DNA of 20,360 bases from positions 1 through 20,360 of the IMG/VR virus record IMGVR_UViG_3300022725_000134. One strand, written 5' to 3'. The stretch's first letter is position 1. Every line of letters starts with the position of its first letter. This document shows, piece by piece, positions 1-7,456 of the stretch. The stretch comes from a virus. The position numbers and the translations under genes are program-made. The notes under the pieces are model-generated. The model had not been told where the DNA came from. It made no database searches and worked only from the letters and a program-made list of their open reading frames with translations.

Positions 1-1406
1 AGCGCTGTCCCTTCCGTACCTGGGCGGAGGGGCGCCTGGGCGCGCCGGGCGAGGACGAGCCGCCCGCCTGGGTGCGGCTCGTGCGCGCGCTCCGCGCGCG
101 AAGCCGCTGGAGCGCCGCCGACCTGCGGGCATTGGCGCCGGAGCATCCCGAGGCGGCCGCCTGGCTGGACACGCACGCCGACACGCTGGCGGGGTTCACC
201 TTCGGGGTGCCCCTCCGCGACGAGGAGAGCGGCGTTGAAACGCGGCTGGACGCCGCCCGCCGGGGGGATGGGCGGTCGGTGCTGGTGCGCTTCACTGGGG
301 AGATGCAGCCGGGGGTGACCCTGCGGGATCTGGTCCATGCTATTCCCTATGTGGCGATCCAGAAGGGGTTATTGACGGTGGACTCCAAGACCAAAAAGAA
401 CATCTTCGCCGGACGGATTATGGAGATCGAAGGGTTGCCGGATCTGAAGGTGGAGCAGGCGTTTGAGCTGACGGACGCTACAGCGGAGCGATCCTGTGCT
501 GGATGCACCATCAAGTTGGGGGTGGAGACGATCTCAGAGTCTCTCCGGTCCAATATCGCGCTGCTCAAGAACATGGTGGCGCGGGGCTACCAAGATGCCC
601 GCACGATCCTGCGACGGGTGGCCAAGATGGAGGAATGGCTGGCTAATCCGCAGTTACTGGAGGCGGATCCGGACGCGGAGTATGTGGAGATCTTGGAGAT
701 CAACCTCAATGAGATCACCGAGCCCATTGTCTGTGCCCCCAACGATCCAGATAACGTCAAGAGCCTGTCGGAGGTGGCGGAACTGCCGGGCCTCGGCGAG
801 GCGAATCTGATCCTCGGGTCCGGGCGCAATCAGCGCGGCCTGCCGGTCAATGCGTACGTGTCGACGGCGCAGGAGCTGAATCTCGACACGCCGGCCGCGC
901 TGCGAGACGCCATGGACGCTTCGCCGCACATCCGCGGCGTGGACCTGGCCGCCGCCGCGGGGATCCACCCCACCGAGGTGTCCCACCTGCGCCGCGGCCG
1001 CGGATCCGTGCACAACTACCCGCGCGTCCTGGGCGCGCTCGCCACCCTGCGCGACGCCGAGCCGCCCGCCGCGAGGCCCGAGAGCCCGGCCCGCGTCGAG
1101 GGCGCCATGCTGGAGCGCGTCGACGCGCGCCCCGTCGCACCCCCGGGCCGCCAAGCAACAAGACGCCCGGCCCCCGCACCCACGCGCCCCGCCCGAGGAC
1201 GAAGCCCTCGCCCCCGCACGGGGACGAAGCCCCCGCCCCCGCCCGGCGGGCGCTTCTCGGCCGACCGCCAACGCCTGGTCTACCCGCGCCCGGCCTTCGG
1301 AGAGATCACGCTCGACGACTGCGCCGCGAAGCGCCACGAGGGCGCGCGCCCGTGCCGCACCTGCCCGGGCCTGCGCACGCTCATGGAGGGCCCGCATGGC
1401 GAGTGA
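1..1406 (+). CDS. Chimeric phage ORF with HTH and zinc-finger-like motifs, interrupted by an aconitase fragment (5' partial)
   Basis: The frame is open from the left edge (it reads through base 3 with no stop), so the true start lies outside the window; the first usable start inside is GTG at 72. Three parts are visible, in residues from GTG 72. Residues 1-67 are Arg/Ala-rich and unrecognised. Residues 69-236 match aconitase B (separate entry). Residues 237-444 contain a helix-turn-helix-like stretch (about 273-330, with [20 protein letters not shown]), a Pro/Arg-rich linker, and a C-terminal Cys/His cluster ([17 protein letters not shown]) that could bind zinc. The outer parts are about 77% G+C. 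Its stop overlaps the next gene by 11 bases, so it heads a short operon. The outer parts probably formed one DNA-binding phage protein before the insert, but I do not recognise its family. Whether the fusion is real or an assembly chimera cannot be decided from sequence alone. Confidence 0.6.
   Translation, partial: RCPFRTWAEGRLGAPGEDEPPAWVRLVRALRARSRWSAADLRALAPEHPEAAAWLDTHADTLAGFTFGVPLRDEESGVETRLDAARRGDGRSVLVRFTGEMQPGVTLRDLVHAIPYVAIQKGLLTVDSKTKKNIFAGRIMEIEGLPDLKVEQAFELTDATAERSCAGCTIKLGVETISESLRSNIALLKNMVARGYQDARTILRRVAKMEEWLANPQLLEADPDAEYVEILEINLNEITEPIVCAPNDPDNVKSLSEVAELPGLGEANLILGSGRNQRGLPVNAYVSTAQELNLDTPAALRDAMDASPHIRGVDLAAAAGIHPTEVSHLRRGRGSVHNYPRVLGALATLRDAEPPAARPESPARVEGAMLERVDARPVAPPGRQATRRPAPAPTRPARGRSPRPRTGTKPPPPPGGRFSADRQRLVYPRPAFGEITLDDCAAKRHEGARPCRTCPGLRTLMEGPHGE
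276..779 (+). pseudogene. acnB: Internal fragment of aconitate hydratase B (AcnB), in frame inside a phage ORF
   Basis: The translated segment carries long signature strings of bacterial aconitase B, including [68 protein letters not shown] and [10 protein letters not shown]. AcnB is a TCA-cycle enzyme (citrate/isocitrate) of roughly 860-870 residues; only about 168 are present. They come from the catalytic part and stop just before the family's GSCMTNIGH motif, so the three cysteines that hold the 4Fe-4S cluster are all missing and the piece cannot be an active aconitase. Base composition changes sharply: 64 of 120 bases are G or C at 361-480 against 46 of 60 in both 121-180 and 901-960, and codons such as TTA, TAT and AAT appear that are rare in neighbours. 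It is therefore foreign to this phage. Boundaries are set where the AcnB match begins (SVLVRF) and ends (LSEVA) and may be off by a few codons. Confidence 0.9.
1197..1246 (+). repeat. Two tandem copies of a 25-bp GC-rich repeat
   Basis: Two head-to-tail units start at 1197 and 1222, each beginning GGACGAAGCCC and continuing through a run of C and G; they differ at 2 of 25 positions. The repeat lies in the Pro/Arg-rich linker of the first gene. Because 25 is not a multiple of three, the two copies are translated in different frames, so a duplication here would have shifted the downstream frame. Confidence 0.75.
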
Positions 1407-2136
1407 GCGACGCAGCAGCGCGGACCGGATTCTCCTCGACTACGTGGCGGCCCAGGCGCAGCGCACCGGCGTCCCCTCGGTCGACTTCGTGGCCACGCGC
1501 GGAACCCGCTGCGCCTACCGCGACTGTGGCACCGGCCGCTCGAGCACCATCCCGAAGGCCCGCTTCCGCGGCAAGGTGACCGGGCTCGACCCGGCCGAGC
1601 ATCCGAGCCTCTTCAAGACCGTGTGCAGCGACTGCAACCGCGAGTGGAAGCCCCGGAGCGTGCTCCAGGGAAAGATCACGTCCGCACCGCCGCGCCACGA
1701 TGGCCCGACGACCGGCCGCCGCATCGTCACGGGTCATCGCGACGCGCGCCCCCCGCGACAGACCATGAGCAGCCACCCGACGCGCCCCGCGCCAGCGGCC
1801 CCGCCGACCGAGCGCGTAGTGGACCGCGCCATGCAGCTCGGCCAGGTGATCGAGCCCACCCCGCCGGACCTCGCCCCCGACGACTGGGCCTTCTGCCTGA
1901 GCGCGCTCTTCGCGCGCGTCCACCTCGACGCCATCGCCTGTCGCTACGGCGTATCCTGGCCGCCGCGAAAGGGCGAAAGACCGCCGGCGCTGCCGCTCAT
2001 CGCACGGTGGGGACAGGAGCATCGACCGGAGTTCGTCTGGACGGACCACCGGATCCGGTGGGGGATCCGGCGGGCGCGCGAGGTGATCGAGGCGCGGCTC
2101 GGGGAGTCGGCGCCGGAAAGGAGGAGTGCACGGTGA
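1396..2136 (+). CDS. Hypothetical phage protein with a four-cysteine zinc-ribbon-like motif
   Basis: This 246-residue protein is not one I recognise. The ATG overlaps the previous gene's end by 11 bases, which fits translational coupling. The N-terminal half has a Cys pair at residues 39 and 44 (CAYRDC) and another at 77 and 80 (CSDC), spaced like a treble-clef or zinc-ribbon site. A Pro/Arg/Thr-rich linker (about 95-135) follows, and then a second globular part (about 140-240) with alternating hydrophobic helices ([20 protein letters not shown]) and a basic end. It could be two fused or once-separate genes, because an in-frame ATG sits at 1765 before the second part, though without a good ribosome binding site. 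Its place in an operon with two HTH-bearing proteins suggests nucleic-acid binding, perhaps regulation of the late genes; that is inference only. Confidence 0.65.
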   Translation: MASERRSSADRILLDYVAAQAQRTGVPSVDFVATRGTRCAYRDCGTGRSSTIPKARFRGKVTGLDPAEHPSLFKTVCSDCNREWKPRSVLQGKITSAPPRHDGPTTGRRIVTGHRDARPPRQTMSSHPTRPAPAAPPTERVVDRAMQLGQVIEPTPPDLAPDDWAFCLSALFARVHLDAIACRYGVSWPPRKGERPPALPLIARWGQEHRPEFVWTDHRIRWGIRRAREVIEARLGESAPERRSAR

Positions 2137-2510
2137 AACCCACCGACCTGGCCCGCGAGCTCGGGGTGACCGCGAGCTACCTGCACAAGCTCGTGAAGCG
2201 CCACAGCCTGAAGACCCAAGAGCGCGGCCTGCCGGGTGCCGAGCGCAAGACCTACGACTTCCCGCCGGAGACCGCATGCCAGCTCCGCGAGCACGTGGAC
2301 GCGGCGCGCCGCGCGGACGGGGGCATGGCGGCGCGTGCCGCTCTGGAGGTGCTCGCCATGGCGCTCCACGAGCGGGGCGGCAACAGCCTGCGCGCCTGGT
2401 CTCGCCTCCAGCCGGACGAGCGCAGGGCCTACCGGGCGGAGGCCCTGCGCCTGGTGGAGGAGTCGTCGGCCGCGCCCCTGGACGAACTCCGGTGCGAGTC
2501 AGAAAGCTGA
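2133..2510 (+). CDS. Small helix-turn-helix protein
   Basis: A GTG start at 2133 overlaps the previous stop in a GTGA arrangement and is preceded by a good Shine-Dalgarno (GGAAAGGAGGA ending 9 bases upstream), which decides the start. The 125-residue product begins with a likely helix-turn-helix (residues about 3-26, TDLARELGVTASYLHKLVKR), followed by a basic segment with KTYDFPPE that resembles the wing of MerR/excisionase-type domains. The C-terminal half is helical and Ala/Arg-rich. It is short for a repressor and could be an activator of the following packaging operon, a terminase-associated DNA binder or an excisionase-like protein. A strong hairpin follows 16 bases after its stop. Confidence 0.75.
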   Translation: MKPTDLARELGVTASYLHKLVKRHSLKTQERGLPGAERKTYDFPPETACQLREHVDAARRADGGMAARAALEVLAMALHERGGNSLRAWSRLQPDERRAYRAEALRLVEESSAAPLDELRCESES

Positions 2511-2525
2511 GCGATTTCGCGGGTT

Positions 2526-2555
2526 ACGGACTGGGGTTGCGAATACCCCGTCCGT
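2526..2555 (+). promoter_or_regulatory. Strong intergenic hairpin (possible terminator or attenuator)
   Basis: The left arm ACGGAC-T-GGGGT (2526-2537) pairs with ACCCC-GTCCGT (2545-2555): eleven base pairs with one bulged T at 2532 and a 7-base loop (TGCGAAT). It lies in the 105-base gap between the HTH gene and the Z-like gene. No run of T follows, so it is not a classical intrinsic terminator; it may be an attenuator, a processing site, or protein-bound DNA or RNA. Confidence 0.5.
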
Positions 2556-2615
2556 GGGGCAAGAATGTCCATGCTGCCCCTTCTCCCCGCGGACCCCGCC
2601 CGAAGGGCTGTACCC

Positions 2616-3251
2616 ATGCCGAGCCGTCATACCGAGCGCACGCTCCAACGCCTGGAGCGGGCGGGCAAGGGCGTCCTGGCGCAGATCGTGGCGGACGGCC
2701 TGAACCGGACGGGCTTCGAGGTCCTCGACGCCGAGAAGGCACACGTCGGAGGAGTCTTCAAGGCCAAGGGATCGGCGGCGAACTTCCTGCGCCGCAGCCT
2801 GATCCTCCGCAAGGCCTCACCCAGGCACCTGGTAGTGCGCATCCTGATGCGCGAGAAGGGCGCCAAGGTCGTCCGGGATCACATCCGGGGCGGTGCCATC
2901 GAGGCCGACGCGCGGCGTCTCACCTTCGGCGACAAGCTGGCGGTGCCGGTAGGCGTGAAGCGCAGCGCACGCGGCCGCGTAGCGAAGCGCATGCGCCCGT
3001 CCGAGGTGGTGAAGCCCGGCCGCGGCGGGTTCGTGAACCGGAGCGGAACGGCGATCCTGCGGCGCGTGGGGGGCAAACGATCCCCCCGGCTGAAGGTGCT
3101 CTACGCCCTCGTGGAGCGCGCACACCTTGAGCCGCGGTTCGACTTCTTCGGCGTGGCAGCGCGCAAGGCGAAGCGCAAGCTCAAGGATCGGATGCGCCGG
3201 GCCTTCGAGAAGCGAGCGTCGGCCAGCCGAGCACGCCCCAGCGGTACGTGA
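2616..3251 (+). CDS. Minor tail protein Z-like (tail completion)
   Basis: The 211-residue, strongly basic protein starts at ATG 2616 (MPSRHTERTL); the same frame is open upstream to ATG 2565, but that adds 17 Pro/Leu-rich residues of gap sequence. The layout follows lambda gpZ: an N-terminal part with ADGLNRTG then a segment ending FLRRSLILRKASP (gpZ: an AINR helix, then LVKERARLKRA), a middle region of short strands and basic turns, and a C-terminal ILRRVGGKRSPRLKVLYAL followed by a long amphipathic basic helix (KAKRKLKDRMRRAFEKR). In gpZ the matching region reads VMQRVAGKNRYPI and then a similar helix. GpZ-family proteins act in tail completion and head-tail joining. The position upstream of the terminase is unusual; lambda Z lies between FII and U, a slot empty here. 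The match is by eye, so family assignment is moderate. Confidence 0.55.
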   Translation: MPSRHTERTLQRLERAGKGVLAQIVADGLNRTGFEVLDAEKAHVGGVFKAKGSAANFLRRSLILRKASPRHLVVRILMREKGAKVVRDHIRGGAIEADARRLTFGDKLAVPVGVKRSARGRVAKRMRPSEVVKPGRGGFVNRSGTAILRRVGGKRSPRLKVLYALVERAHLEPRFDFFGVAARKAKRKLKDRMRRAFEKRASASRARPSGT

Positions 3252-3353
3252 CGCGCGCGGGTCCTTCCTCAAGGTCTAGCCTGCGGGTACGCGCGGCGCG
3301 CAGACTGCGATTAGTGGTAAAACCCCCATAGGGTTCCGAAAGTCAGGGGCGCG
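3252..3353. other. Non-coding gap before the small terminase gene; candidate cos/terminase-binding region
   Basis: This 102-base gap holds a GC-rich near-palindrome (GCGCGGCGCGC, 3291-3301) and an inverted repeat AACCC/GGGTT with a 5-base spacer (3321-3335) in a locally AT-richer patch. Phages with a lambda-type terminase often have cos just upstream of the small subunit gene, so this is the natural place to look. I see no sequence that proves a cos site. A weak ribosome binding site (CAGGGGCG) precedes the ATG at 3354. Confidence 0.3.
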
Positions 3354-3926
3354 ATGCCCACCCACGGCCCGGACCTCACCGAGCTCTCGATCACCCAGCT
3401 CGCCGCGCTGACGGGCTGCGCGAAGGCCACGACCAGAAGCCGCCTGAACGCGAAGGGCGTGAAGCCGGTGCGCGAAGACGGCCGGACGCTCTACTACCAC
3501 CCGCCCACGGCGTTGCCGGTGATCCTCGGCCAGGGCGAGGGACTGAACCCGCAGGCCGAGAAGGCCCGCCTGGACCGCGTCTCGGCAGATCTGAAGGACG
3601 AGGAGCTGAAGCGCATCCGCGGCGAGACCGCGACGCGCGCCGAGTGGGAGGCCGCGACGGTGGCGCTGGCCTCCGCCCTGCGCGCCCGGCTCCTGGCCGT
3701 CCCGGCCCAGATCGCGGCGGAGGTGGCGGCCGCTGGCGGCAAGCCCGCGGAGTGCCATGCGATCATCGAACGCGCGCAGCTCGAAGCGCTCGGCGGCCTC
3801 GCGAAAGCGACCCCCGAAGCCGCGCCTCGCCGCCGTGCCCGCAAGTCCGGTGGTGCGGGAGGCGCTCGCGGTCGCGCTCGCAAGTCTCAAGCCGCCGCCA
3901 AGAAGAAGCGCAAGGGAGTGGGCTGA
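3354..3926 (+). CDS. Terminase small subunit, Nu1-like
   Basis: The small terminase subunit recognises the packaging site on phage DNA and hands it to the large subunit. The 190-residue protein has an N-terminal winged-helix-like DNA-binding segment (residues about 9-50, SITQLAALTGCAKATTRSRL then KPVREDGRTLYY). A helical linker follows with the Nu1/DUF1441 hallmark of DPxxERARL type (here LNPQAEKARLDRVSADL, about 64-80), then ETATRAEWEAA and long helices for oligomerisation (about 97-150). The C-terminus is highly basic (RRRARKSGG to AAKKKRK). Length fits lambda Nu1 (181 aa). The large subunit follows at once, with an overlap. The family call rests on the HTH, the ARLDR motif and the neighbour. 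Confidence 0.85.
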   Translation: MPTHGPDLTELSITQLAALTGCAKATTRSRLNAKGVKPVREDGRTLYYHPPTALPVILGQGEGLNPQAEKARLDRVSADLKDEELKRIRGETATRAEWEAATVALASALRARLLAVPAQIAAEVAAAGGKPAECHAIIERAQLEALGGLAKATPEAAPRRRARKSGGAGGARGRARKSQAAAKKKRKGVG

Positions 3927-5778
3927 GCAGGAGCGCTACGTCGAGTCCGGACCGGAGCAGGGCCGGTGGAAGACGAAGCCCTACCAGGCGGCGGTCCTCG
4001 AGGCCGCCTCCGACCGGACGCTCGAGGGCGTGGTCTTCGTCGCAGCCAGCCAGGGCGGAGGCAAGACCGCCGTCTCGCTGAACGTCGCCGGCTACCACAT
4101 CGACGACGAGCCGTCGCCGATCCTGGTGGTGACCCCGACGCTCGACAGCGCGAAGGCCTGGTCGAAGGACCGGCTCGCTCAGATGATCCAGAAGACGCCG
4201 GCACTGCGCGGAAAAGTGCGGCCGGCGCGAGCCCGCGACTCCGACAACACGGTCCTCCACAAGGTATTTCCGGGCGGCCACGTCACGCTCGTCGGTGCGA
4301 ACAGCGCCGCGGGACTGGCCATGCGGCCCATCCGGGTCGTGATCTTCGACGAGGTCGACCGCTACCCGCCCTCGGCGGGCAGCGAAGGCGACCCGGTGAA
4401 GCTCGCCGAGGCGCGCACCGAGGCGTACCTATGGAACGCGGTCAAGTTCTACGCGAGCTCGCCAGGCGACAAGCGCACCAGCCGGCTGCTCGACCTGTGG
4501 AAGAAGACGGACCAGCAGGAGTGGTTCGTCCCCTGCGCGGACTGCGGCCACTGGCAGTTCCTGAAGTGGGCCCAGGTCCAGTGGGAGAAGGACGAGGAGG
4601 GCGAGCACCAGCCGGAGACGGCCGTCTACGTCTGCGAGCGCTGCGGGGTCACGTGGGACGACGTGGCGCGCTGGGCGGCAAGTCGCGCGGGTCAGTACCG
4701 CCCCCGCGCGCGCTTCCGCGGCTGGCGGGGCTTTCGGCTTCCGGGCATGGCCGTCCTCGGGCGCCCGCTCGCGCGGATGGTCGAGGAGTGGCTCGATGCC
4801 CAGGGCAACCCCGAGCAGCTCAAGACCTTCGTGAACACGAAGCTCTGCGAGTGGTGGGAGGACGTCTCCGCCGAGGCCCTGGACGAGCACGAGCTCATGG
4901 CCCGCCGCGAGGACTGGACCCCGCTGCTCGTGAACGGTGCGACGGCACCGCCGGGCGTGCTGGTGCTGACCCTCGGCGTCGACGTCCAGGCAGACCGTCT
5001 CGAGTACGAGCTCGTGGGCTGGGGGCGCGGAGAGGAGTCGTGGTCGCTGGCCTACCACCAGCTTCCGGGCGACATCCGCAAGGACCCAAACCTGCTGGCC
5101 GAGCTCGACCGGGTGCTGGCCGAGCCCTGGCAGATCCCGAGCGGCCACGAGCTCTACATCCGGGCCGCGTGCATCGACTCAGGCTTCGCCACCGAGGAGG
5201 TGTACCGCTGGGCAAAGCCGCGGCTGCGCCGGCGGCTCCCGGACGGCTACAGCCAGTTCGTCTTCGCGGTGAAGGGCAAGGCCGAGCCGGGGCGTCCGGT
5301 CTGGCCGGACCGGCCGGGTCGCGGCAAGAAGATCACAGCCCAGGTGTGGACGATCGGCGTCGATGCCGCGAAGGACCAGGTCGTGGCGCGGCTCGCCCTG
5401 GCCGGGCGCGACGCCGAGGGCCGTCCTGTACCGGGCGCGGGTCCGGGGGTCTGCCACTTCCCGGCTGGCCGCGGCCAGTGGTTCTTCGAACAGATCACCG
5501 CCGAGCAGCCGGTGACCCGCTACCGCATGGGGCGCCCGTACCGGACGTGGGAGCTGCGGGGATCCGGCCGACGCAACGAGGCGCTCGACTGCCGGGTCTA
5601 CGCCTACGCGGCCATCGCCGGTCTCCAGGCGGCTCCGTTCCTGCTTGACCTGGAGCAGGAGGCCGCAAGGATTCAAGCGCCGCCGACGGACCCAGCACCC
5701 GCCCAGCGAAGGCCGCCCGCGCGGGCCCCCAGCGGGCCGAGCTGGATCGACGAGCGCGAGGACTGGCTGCGGAGGTGA
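3835..5778 (+). CDS. Terminase large subunit, GpA family (packaging ATPase and nuclease)
   Basis: This is the DNA-packaging motor and cos-cutting nuclease of the lambda gpA family. Numbered from an upstream ATG at 3757 (673 residues), the Walker A-type loop ASQGGGKT is at 97-104, Walker B VVIFDE at 194-199, and the coupling motif FYASSPG at 231-237. A zinc-type pair of CxxC (CADC at 260, CERC at 293) is typical of GpA proteins, and acidic nuclease residues lie in LGVDVQ (D409) and ACIDSG (D474). Family similarity begins around VVREALAVALASLKPPPR, so I place the start at GTG 3835. ATG 3757 is possible but would overlap the small subunit by 170 bases and add a basic tail in a shadow frame; GTG 3850 or 3853 are alternatives. 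The C-terminus is Pro/Ala-rich, ending ERE DWLRR. Overlap with the small subunit gene implies coupled translation. Confidence 0.95.
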   Translation: MPASPVVREALAVALASLKPPPRRSAREWAEQERYVESGPEQGRWKTKPYQAAVLEAASDRTLEGVVFVAASQGGGKTAVSLNVAGYHIDDEPSPILVVTPTLDSAKAWSKDRLAQMIQKTPALRGKVRPARARDSDNTVLHKVFPGGHVTLVGANSAAGLAMRPIRVVIFDEVDRYPPSAGSEGDPVKLAEARTEAYLWNAVKFYASSPGDKRTSRLLDLWKKTDQQEWFVPCADCGHWQFLKWAQVQWEKDEEGEHQPETAVYVCERCGVTWDDVARWAASRAGQYRPRARFRGWRGFRLPGMAVLGRPLARMVEEWLDAQGNPEQLKTFVNTKLCEWWEDVSAEALDEHELMARREDWTPLLVNGATAPPGVLVLTLGVDVQADRLEYELVGWGRGEESWSLAYHQLPGDIRKDPNLLAELDRVLAEPWQIPSGHELYIRAACIDSGFATEEVYRWAKPRLRRRLPDGYSQFVFAVKGKAEPGRPVWPDRPGRGKKITAQVWTIGVDAAKDQVVARLALAGRDAEGRPVPGAGPGVCHFPAGRGQWFFEQITAEQPVTRYRMGRPYRTWELRGSGRRNEALDCRVYAYAAIAGLQAAPFLLDLEQEAARIQAPPTDPAPAQRRPPARAPSGPSWIDEREDWLRR

Positions 5779-5781
5779 CCC

Positions 5782-5979
5782 GTGACGGCATGGACCCAGG
5801 CCGAGTACGACGCCCTTCGCAAGGCCATCGCCTCGGGGGCGCTTCGGGTGAGCTATGCGGACCGCACCGTCCAGTACCACTCGCTCGCGGAGATGCGCTC
5901 GCTCCTAAAAGACATGGAGAGGGCGCTCGGAATCGAGACCGACGATCGCTTCAGCCGGACCAGCTTCGACCGTGGCTGA
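5782..5979 (+). CDS. gpW-like head-tail connector protein
   Basis: The 65-residue product (GTG start with GGAGG 6 bases upstream) has the length and sequence style of the lambda gpW family: TQAEYDALRKAIASGALRVSYADRTVQYHS, then SLAEMRSLLKDMERALG. GpW proteins are small alpha+beta proteins that join the head after DNA packaging and let the tail attach. It sits between large terminase and portal, the classical W position, and its last 8 bases overlap the portal gene start. Confidence 0.85.
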   Translation: MTAWTQAEYDALRKAIASGALRVSYADRTVQYHSLAEMRSLLKDMERALGIETDDRFSRTSFDRG

Positions 5980-7456
5980 CGCCACCTGGCTCGACCGAGC
6001 CATCGGATGGTGGTCGCCCCAGCGGGGGGTCCGCCGGGCCACGGCGCGCATGGCGCTCGAGAGCCTCGGCTACGAAGGCGCACGGCAGGGGCGTCGGACG
6101 GAGGGGTGGCAGGCGGTCGGGACTTCCGCGGACGCCGCCGCGCAGCCGGTCGTGGGGACTTTGCGGAACCGGGCCCGCGATTTGGTGCGCAACAACCCCT
6201 ACGCCGCGCGCGCCGTGGACGTGAAGACCTCGCACACCATCGGCACCGGGATCACGGCCGAGGTCCGCAACCGAGGCCTCGCCCGCATGTGGGAGGACTT
6301 CGTCGGCAAGTGCGACGCCGACGGCCATACCGACCTGAACGGACTGCTGGCGCTCATGGAGCGATGCCGATTCGAGTCCGGGGAATGCCTGGTGCGCTTC
6401 GTTCGCACGGGCAGTCTCCGCGACACGCCGATCCCGACGCAGATCCAGGTGCTCGAGCCCGACTACCTCGACAGCTCTCGGGACACGCTCACGATCGACC
6501 AACACGGACGGCAGACACGACACGGGATCGTCTACGAGGGCCCTCGGGTCGTGGGCTACTGGCTCTTCCGGGAGCACCCCGGCGAGGCCTACAGCATGAC
6601 GCGGGGCGGTTCGCCCGGCTTCTACAGCGAGCTCGTCCCAGCCGAGGACGTGATCCACGTCTACCGAACGCTGCGCCCCGGGCAGATGCGGGGCGTGACC
6701 GAGCTCGCGCCGGTCATGATGCGCATGCGCGACCTCGACGACTGGCAGGACGCGAAGCTCATGCGCGCGAAGGTGGAGGCGTGCCTGGCGGCGCTGGTGA
6801 CCCGACCCGAAGGTCCCGCAGCCGGCATCGGCGAGGTCTCGACCGACGCCAAGGGCCGCGTGGAGAAGCTCTACCCCGGGATGGTCGGCTACCTGAACCC
6901 GGGCGAGCAGATCGACTTCCTCGACCCCAAGACGGCCTCGGCCAGCGACAGCGGATTCAACCGCGACAACCTTCTGGCGGTCGCCGCCGGGACGGGCATC
7001 CCCTACGAGCTGCTGACGAGCGACCGCAGCGAGGTGAACTACACGAGCATGCGCGGGGGTCTCATCGACTTCCGCAAGCGAATCCAGCAGGACCAGTGGC
7101 TCGTCTACATCCCGCAGGTGTGCCGGCGAATCGAGCAGCGCTTCCGGGAGGATCTAGCCCGGATCCGACCCGGAACGAACGCCCGCACGGCCTTCGAATG
7201 GACCCCGCCGAAGTACGAGCTCATGGATCCGCTGAAGGAGACCCAGGCGTCCCTCGAGGCGGTCCTCGCAGGCTTCGCGCCGTGGGACGAGATCGCCCGC
7301 GAGCATGGCTGGAACGGAGATGATCTGCTCGACGCCATCGCGGCATGGTTCAAGAAGCTCGACGATCGTGGGATCACGCTGAAGAGCGACCCCCGCACCG
7401 GCATGAGGGCCACGCCGGCGCCCCCGGACGACGCAGAGGACGAGGAGGCCGCCTAG
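5972..7456 (+). CDS. Portal protein, lambda gpB family
   Basis: The portal is the dodecameric ring at one head vertex through which DNA is packaged and to which TerL and the connector bind. The 494-residue product (lambda gpB 533) shows the family features: an early LDRAIGWWSP segment, LRNRARDLVRNNPYAARAVD (about 62-82), SHTIGTGI, ESGECLVRF (about 133-141), QIQVLEPDYLD (about 156-166), PAEDVIHVYR, RGVTELAPVM (about 237-246), the LNPGEQIDF strand (about 307-315) and a TGIPYELLTSDRSEVNYTSMRGGLIDFRKRI core (about 343-373). It ends in an acidic tail (DDAEDEEAA). The start is the GTG at 5972, overlapping the gpW-like stop. The stop is directly followed by the ATG of the protease-capsid gene with no gap. 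Confidence 0.95.
   Translation: MADATWLDRAIGWWSPQRGVRRATARMALESLGYEGARQGRRTEGWQAVGTSADAAAQPVVGTLRNRARDLVRNNPYAARAVDVKTSHTIGTGITAEVRNRGLARMWEDFVGKCDADGHTDLNGLLALMERCRFESGECLVRFVRTGSLRDTPIPTQIQVLEPDYLDSSRDTLTIDQHGRQTRHGIVYEGPRVVGYWLFREHPGEAYSMTRGGSPGFYSELVPAEDVIHVYRTLRPGQMRGVTELAPVMMRMRDLDDWQDAKLMRAKVEACLAALVTRPEGPAAGIGEVSTDAKGRVEKLYPGMVGYLNPGEQIDFLDPKTASASDSGFNRDNLLAVAAGTGIPYELLTSDRSEVNYTSMRGGLIDFRKRIQQDQWLVYIPQVCRRIEQRFREDLARIRPGTNARTAFEWTPPKYELMDPLKETQASLEAVLAGFAPWDEIAREHGWNGDDLLDAIAAWFKKLDDRGITLKSDPRTGMRATPAPPDDAEDEEAA

Noticed and set aside
276-779. A functional aconitase or auxiliary metabolic gene
   Set aside because: Only about a fifth of AcnB is present, and the iron-sulfur cysteines and the other domains are missing, so enzyme activity is not credible.
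1197-1246. CRISPR-like repeat
   Set aside because: Only two directly adjoining copies with no spacer between them.
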